Assembly (NCBI GenBank): GCA_003313425.1
Contig: NHZP01000032.1
Coordinates: 1-64,000 of the forward strand
From: Pseudopyrenochaeta lycopersici
Taxonomy: Eukaryota > Ascomycota > Dothideomycetes > Pleosporales > Pseudopyrenochaetaceae
Length of the DNA stretch: 64,000 bases
Reading direction: 5' to 3'
Both the position numbers and the translations under genes were made by a program. Of the stretch, positions 59,301-64,000 are shown piece after piece. Below the pieces are notes generated by a model, which worked only from the letters and a program-made list of their open reading frames with translations, had not been told where the DNA came from and made no database searches. The first letter of the stretch is position 1, and every line of letters starts with the position of its first letter.

Positions 59301-61430
59301 GGTCTTCTATCTCCTAAGCTAACCCTAAAGCTAGAGAGCTAGAGGGAGATAAAGGAGAATAAGCCTCTAAGGAAACAAGGAGAAGGTGATTATACTAGTA
59401 ACCTACAGGAAGTACACTTAACTAGAAAAGGGGGTAAGCTAGGCGAATTACGAGGTTATAAAGACTAACAAGCTAAATAAACAGCTCCTGCCTCTTAGAG
59501 TAGGAGCCCTTATTCTTAGGCTCCACATAATGCAGATTAGGCACCTCTAAAGCGAGCGTACAATCGCAAAATCTAGGGAGAAGCGAGCCGCGCGAGCCGC
59601 AGGCTTAAAAAACAGGACCTAAGGGATCCTAATAAACTAGATTAAGTAGGGGGTGCGAGGAAGAGAGCGCAGCTTGCAGTAATTAATAGAGACAGCTTAC
59701 TGTACAGTTTAGATAATTAGATAAAGCGAGAAATCCTCTAAATAAACTTCCTAACCATAAACGCTACTCGTAAAGTAGGAAGTAAGGAGTATAAAATACT
59801 ACACGCAGTAATTACTGCAGCTGTACTTCCAAAACAAGAGCAGGAAGAACAATTATATCGTAATTAACTTCTAAAAGAACCAAACAAATAGAAGGATCTA
59901 AATAGCTACCTATATAAAGCTCTGTTTAAACAAGCAGCTAAAAAAGAGATTAATACGCTGCTTAAGAAAGGGACATAGGTAGAGATTGATTAAGCTAAGG
60001 TAAAAAATAGACCGCTCCCTCTTAAATAGGTATTCACCTATAAGCTTAACAAGGATAGTTACTTCATAAAATGCAAAGCGCAGATCTGCGTGAGAGGAGA
60101 TCTCTAGATAAAAGACTTAATTAAGTCAACGTACGCAGCCACGCTCGCAGCACAATCATTTCAAACAGCCATAGTAATTACAGCTCAATTTAACCTAGAA
60201 GTCTACTAACTAGATATTACAGGCGCTTTTCTAAACGCGCGGAGAGACAACTAACCAAGCGTTAACTGCGAGCTTCTAGATAGCTTCACAAAGCTAGGCA
60301 AGTGCATACAGCTAAAACGAGCACTGTATGGCCTAAGAGATTTGCCAGTTCTCTAGTATCACGAGTTCTCAGGCACCCTTTAAAAGCTCAGCCTCACAGC
60401 CTTAAAAGAAGAACTGTGTCTGTTCTACGACCGCGAGCGCCGTGTAATAGTACTATTTTACGTAGACAATATATTAGTAATGTATCACCGCAGTAACAAA
60501 GCAGCAGCTTATTAAGTAATTAAGTTAATTAAGGCAACCTACAAAGCTAAAGACTAAGGACCAGTCGCCTAGTTCCTTAGGATACGAGTAATCAGAGACA
60601 GAGTAGCTAGGAAGATTACCCTTGTTTACGACTCCTACATAGATAAGATCGCTACAAAGTTTAACCTTGCCGACACCGCTTACTTCCTATTAATACCCCT
60701 ACCTACTAAGCAGCTAACTATAAGTTAAGGGAGCGCGACTAAGTAGGAGATTAAGAACTACTAAGAGCGAGTAGGATCTATCTTATACACAGCAATTATA
60801 ATAAGACCTAATATAGCGTACGCAGCGTCGCAGCTCTCGCACTACCTCACGAACCTAAGCAAAGCTTATTTTAAAGCAGCAGATTAGGTAATTGTGTACC
60901 TATATCGTACAAAGAACCTAGCAATAGAATATAGAGCTAGCTAAGGAGCTTAGCTAATAATGTGTAGAGACGCTTTATTTGCAGACAACGTTAACACAAG
61001 GAGATTATCCTATAGGTTTATAGTTAAGCTCTTTAGAGGCCCTGTTATCTAGAAAGCAGCTTAGCAACTAACAGTAACCACATCAATAACTAAAGCAGAG
61101 CTCCTCGCCTTAGCGCATATAGCTAAGGAGTCTATAGCACTGAAATAGTTCTTCTATAAGCTACTCCTCGATCTTAGAGTAGCCTAGCAGATCTTCTGCG
61201 ATAATTAATAAACAATTAGGCTCGTGACAGGCGAAAACAAGAGAATAACTACGAAGCTGCGCCATGTGGATATACAGAATATGTGGCTACAACAAGAGCA
61301 CGCTAAAGGATCGTTTTAAGTGCTCTATCTTAAAACGAGCGACATACTAGCTAATAGGCTAACTAAGAGCTTACTAAAGCAATAGTTTAAAAGATTTAAA
61401 GAGCAGCTTAACCTTTAAGACACAATATAA
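56358..61430 (+). pseudogene. copia gag-pol in one frame, many RIP-type stops
   Basis: From the ATG at 56358 (MDDKITKPTPIPQILLKD) to the terminal stops near 61430 the checked landmarks all lie in the same frame, about 1,690 codons: protease region ATIDFAAHPLL (about 57540), GAG-preintegrase LWHLRVGYLG (about 58044), integrase YSRKITIYPLQ (about 58290), RT CKAQICVRGDL (about 60070) and LKRALYGLRDLPVL (about 60315), catalytic FYVDNILVM (about 60457), and RNase H KLRHVDIQNMWLQQEH (about 61254). No net frameshift was found. Inactivation is by dozens of TAG/TAA at Gln or Trp positions, such as the TAG in place of Trp after LPVL. Confidence 0.88.
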
Positions 61431-61587
61431 AGGCTTAAGAGAGCAGAGTAATAAGAAGTAAACAGATCCAAAACTATTTAATATTACTAGGGGGTTTAAC
61501 CTCCCTACCCCTAAGGCCTAGAGCGTAACGTTAACCTATATAAGAGGGTTTAACCTACCCTACCCTTAAGGACCCAACCTAACCTTA

Positions 61588-62577
61588 TTACTTAAGGAGG
61601 AGATCAACAACCTCGCTAAGGAGAGTCATGATGCGCTGGCGGCGCACTAAAAGCTCTCCACTAACAGAGCCGCCACCTCCCTCCTTATTATTCTCCTCCT
61701 CCATCTCCTCCTCCCGCCCCGCCTGCTCCTCGGCAGCGCGAGCCGCCGCGGCCGCGCGCTCCCCCTCCTCCTTCTCCTCCTTCTCCTTACCCTTAACTTG
61801 TTTAAGAAGCGCCCGGATGACGGTCCTCAACTCCTTACTTTCCTACAACTAATAAGCACGAGCACGGTATATTATACTAAGGAGCTTACCTTAGCATCGT
61901 TCTTTTTAATCGCCTTTATAAGGCGCAGCGAAAAGTCAAGAATAATAGGGGGGCTATACATAAAAGATCAGCTCAGCAACTAAGCCTATTATAGAATAGA
62001 GCTTACCTAGGGACACAATTATGCCCAGAGGCACAACAGAAGCAGCGCCAACTACTAGCAGAGTTATCATAGCACTCCCTGGAGGAGTGCCCAGAGAGCG
62101 CGCTCCTTACGCACTAAAGGCACAGCTCAGAGCGAAGCGCTCCCTAGGTACGCAACCGGGGAGTGCGCACAACCTCCTGTGGATCTTAAGGAACCACAGG
62201 AGGCGTGCGGGCACGCGCGCGCTCGAGCGCAGCAGCGGAGGCGGCGGCGTCAGCCTAGGCTTTGGCTAGGGCGGCGGCGGCGCGATCGGCGGCGGCGAGG
62301 AGAGCAGCTCGATCAGGTGTTTTACCACCGTTACGAGCTGCCTCCTCAACCCCAGAGAGGAAACTAGGCACCAAGGGAGGCAGCGAGGGCGCGGGAGTAG
62401 GCGTAGGCGCGGGCGCGGGCACGACGGGGGCGGCAGCGCCAACAGCAGAGTTGGGCCTAGAGGCGGCGGAGCGGGTCTCACGAGCCTTTTGGGCGCGGGC
62501 GCAAGCGGCGATTTTGGCTTTGGACTATATAAATCAGTATGATCCCAAGCTCGCGCGCAGTGACTTACAGCAGGCAT
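61588..62577 (-). pseudogene. antisense Ala/Pro- and Cys-rich coiled-coil protein gene inside copia element
   Basis: Model: complement(61588..61842, 61890..61953, 62007..62524, 62569..62577), 281 codons, frame kept across three introns of 47, 53 and 44 nt with GTAAG-type donors and TAG acceptors. Exon 1 is only ATG-CCT-GCT. Exon 2 gives SKAKIAACARAQKARETR, a Pro/Ala-rich part (PAPAPTPTPAPSLPP), an Ala-rich helix and then a cysteine module with spacing C-x2-C-x12-C-x9-C-x2-C-x5-C, reading ELCL(stop)CVR ... RECYDN ... RCFCCASGHNC. Exons 3-4 give LDFSLRLIKAIKKNDAK and a Lys/Glu/Ala coiled coil ending SEVVDLLLK. Four in-frame stops (TAG or TAA) all lie in exon 2 at sites where Gln/Trp would fit; exons 3-4 are intact. 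The module could be a zinc-binding domain. I know of similar cysteine-rich repeat-linked fungal proteins but no function. Confidence 0.7.
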
Positions 62578-62791
62578 GATAGTGGTGGTGGTGGTGTTGC
62601 TGTTGTTGCTGTTGGTGCTGCTGTTGTTGAAGAAATGGAGCTGAGGAGCGCGCGAGGCGCGCTATATGAGGCCATTTTTTGAAGGTGAAGGTGGGAATTG
62701 ATCTCAAGCAGAAAACGGAGGTGAAGGGGGATATTGAGCACAACGCGCTGATTGGTCAGTTGAGCAGCCCGAGCTGCCCACCTGGGGGGTG
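62578..62791. other. 5' region of antisense gene and polypurine tract
   Basis: CAA/CAC trinucleotide run on the minus strand (about 62580-62635), then sequence to the G-rich tract CCTGGGGGGTG at 62780-62790 that primes plus-strand synthesis in copia elements. Confidence 0.5.
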
Positions 62792-63156
62792 TGTTGCAAA
62801 CAACGCGCTGTGACCTGGGGTACGGTAGGCTCACGTGCGCGCTGACGTAGGAGCTTACCCTGGAGAGACACGTACTTCTGCGTGCATTCAAGGGCGCGCT
62901 CACGTGCGCGCTCACGTGCACGCTCACGTGCAAGCTGATGGGCAAGCTCACGCAGGAGACACCTGAAGGTAGACTCACGTGCGCGCACGCGCACGCGTAC
63001 ACGCTGCTCACGCTCCTACCGTACAATGGCCCCTGTAATAGGCCGTGCTCAGCTCTCCTTTATATAGCTGGCTCTCAAAGCCTCCTAGACAAAACAGTGG
63101 TCCATCTCATAGATCACCTGGGTAACTGTTGCCAAGCTCTCCCCTTTTCCTCCACA
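62792..63156 (+). repeat. 3' LTR, GC-rich with CACGTG array
   Basis: 365 bp, same ends as the 5' LTR; array of GCTCACGTGCGC-type units at about 62890-62990. Confidence 0.9.
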
Positions 63157-63161
63157 GTTAT

Positions 63162-64000
63162 GCTACTATCTACTATCTTTAAACTCATATATTTAGATTT
63201 AATATCTAATACTCTATTACCTCTTACATCTAATAAGAACTCTCTTAATCTTAATTTTAATTAACTTCTTACTACTACTAATCTTCTCTCTATTATATCT
63301 TCTTAGTTTTGAACTTACTCTTATTAAACTCTTAAATAACTTACTCTTCTATACCTAACCCTTAACGCTACCTTATTCTTAATTAACTCTTAACCTACTC
63401 TCTAACCTCTTAAATAATAATACTATTATTACTTACCTTTAAAATAATCCCTAAACCTTCTTTTATAAATCTTTTTTATACTTCATATACTACTTTTTAT
63501 TACTTTCTTATGTGATAGCCTAAGTCTCTATAGTAAGAGAGGCTGCGCCCTTATTATATAAGAGTAGGAAGACTTCTTTTTCCTAACCTATATAGGTTGG
63601 TAGATAAAGGAATATATCCCCTCTAACCTGTATAAACTCATATATATATATATATATCTCTTAGCGTACCTTTACTTTCTCTCCTATCTTTCTCCTTCTA
63701 TAATATAACGTGTTCTACCACTCGCTAGCTAACACCACTCGCCAGCCCACCTTATCAATACTAACGCGCTTACCTCTACAACAACAATTATAACCACCCA
63801 GCGACAGCCTACAGTAGCTTAAAAGGAGGGTTGTGTCCTTCTTACGTCTTAGGCGATTAATTTAAGATACTAGAGCTTAATTAACGAGGCTTTCCGCCTT
63901 ATATTATTAACGTACGTGAGATAGGAGACGCCCTTCTCACCGCACGAGGCTAGCAGCCTCCTCCACCTCCTCTTAGTAAAAACTAGGTCTGTCGTTTTGT
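63162..64000. other. repeat DNA with a diverged gypsy-type LTR remnant
   Basis: AT-rich to 63510. From about 63515 to 63720 the order of motifs (GAGGCTGCGCCC ... ATATATATATATAT ... CTATCTTTCTCCTTCT) parallels the reverse complement of the 250-bp gypsy LTR, so this is likely a related LTR in the opposite orientation to 42852. The last 250 bp are less RIPed and may be the start of an element running off the window. Confidence 0.4.

Larger units (their letters stand above)
55882..63156 (+). mobile_element. complete 7.3-kb Ty1/copia element carrying an antisense gene
   Basis: LTRs at 55882-56233 and 62792-63156 with the target duplication GTTAT on both sides (55877-55881 and 63157-63161). Internal order: leader, gag-pol in one frame (56358-61430), then about 1.3 kb that is not retroelement coding but holds a GC-rich minus-strand gene, then a G-rich tract (CCTGGGGGGTG) before the 3' LTR. 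Because the duplication and LTRs enclose everything, the antisense gene is part of the mobile unit. Further LTR copies of the family at 23252 and 24378. Confidence 0.9.

Noticed and set aside
56358..61430. Reassigned genetic code (TAG as Gln) as an explanation for stop-rich frames
   Set aside because: Trp sites also become TAG, the flanks are globally TA-converted, and single-copy genes in the island end normally at TAG, TGA and TAA without internal stops; RIP explains all.
62266..62577. Alternative 103-codon Pro-rich frame antisense in the copia element
   Set aside because: It is another frame of exon 2 of the spliced antisense gene; the frame chosen joins with downstream exons and gives the cysteine module.

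Overview
The window looks like a chromosome segment of a filamentous ascomycete (Pezizomycotina). The protein genes carry many short GT-AG introns (44-128 nt) with CTRAC-type branch points. Long AT-rich blocks are full of LTR retrotransposons whose reading frames are destroyed mainly by C-to-T and G-to-A transitions (CAG/CAA to TAG/TAA, TGG to TAG), the signature of repeat-induced point mutation (RIP). No rRNA, tRNA or CRISPR was recognised. All homology statements come from recognising motifs by eye; no search was run.

Layout. 1-6,300: a 5'-truncated Ty1/copia element, RIP-damaged repeats and a broken fungal gene. 6,300-14,850: a non-RIPed but gene-poor stretch with a small two-exon gene (8,509-8,822, minus), a RIP-marked pseudogene (10,600-11,180, minus), a pogo-like transposase tail (about 12,420-12,890) and an intact secreted rhamnogalacturonan acetylesterase gene (14,032-14,845). 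14,900-26,880: dense nested repeats, including a 4.3-kb unit bounded by 360-bp inverted repeats, solo LTRs, telomere-like repeats and copia gag remnants. 27,431-41,728: an intact six-gene island. 42,400-64,000: another repeat block with a complete chromodomain-type Ty3/gypsy element (42,852-49,578, target duplication ATAAG) and a complete 7.3-kb copia element (55,882-63,156, target duplication GTTAT).

The island is the functional core. It encodes a predicted secreted GH79-type beta-glucuronidase (27,431-29,259, minus), an MFS sugar transporter (30,000-31,931, plus, divergent from the GH79 gene), an SDR oxidoreductase (32,938-33,996, minus), a 752-residue GHL6/GH42-like glycosidase with no signal peptide (34,568-36,826, plus), a D-2-hydroxyacid dehydrogenase (37,505-38,518, plus) and a Zn2Cys6 transcription factor (38,594-41,728, minus). 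The inferred logic is extracellular removal of a uronosyl or related sugar, import, intracellular hydrolysis, oxidation/reduction of the released sugar or acid, and a dedicated regulator. Together with the acetylesterase this suggests breakdown of a pectin- or glucuronide-containing plant glycan; the exact substrate cannot be read from sequence.

The most unusual feature is inside the 7.3-kb copia element. Between pol and the 3' LTR lies an antisense, intron-containing gene (61,588-62,577, minus) encoding an Ala/Pro-rich, cysteine-rich and coiled-coil protein, broken only by RIP-type stops. The LTRs of this family are GC-rich and carry a variable array of CACGTG-containing units.
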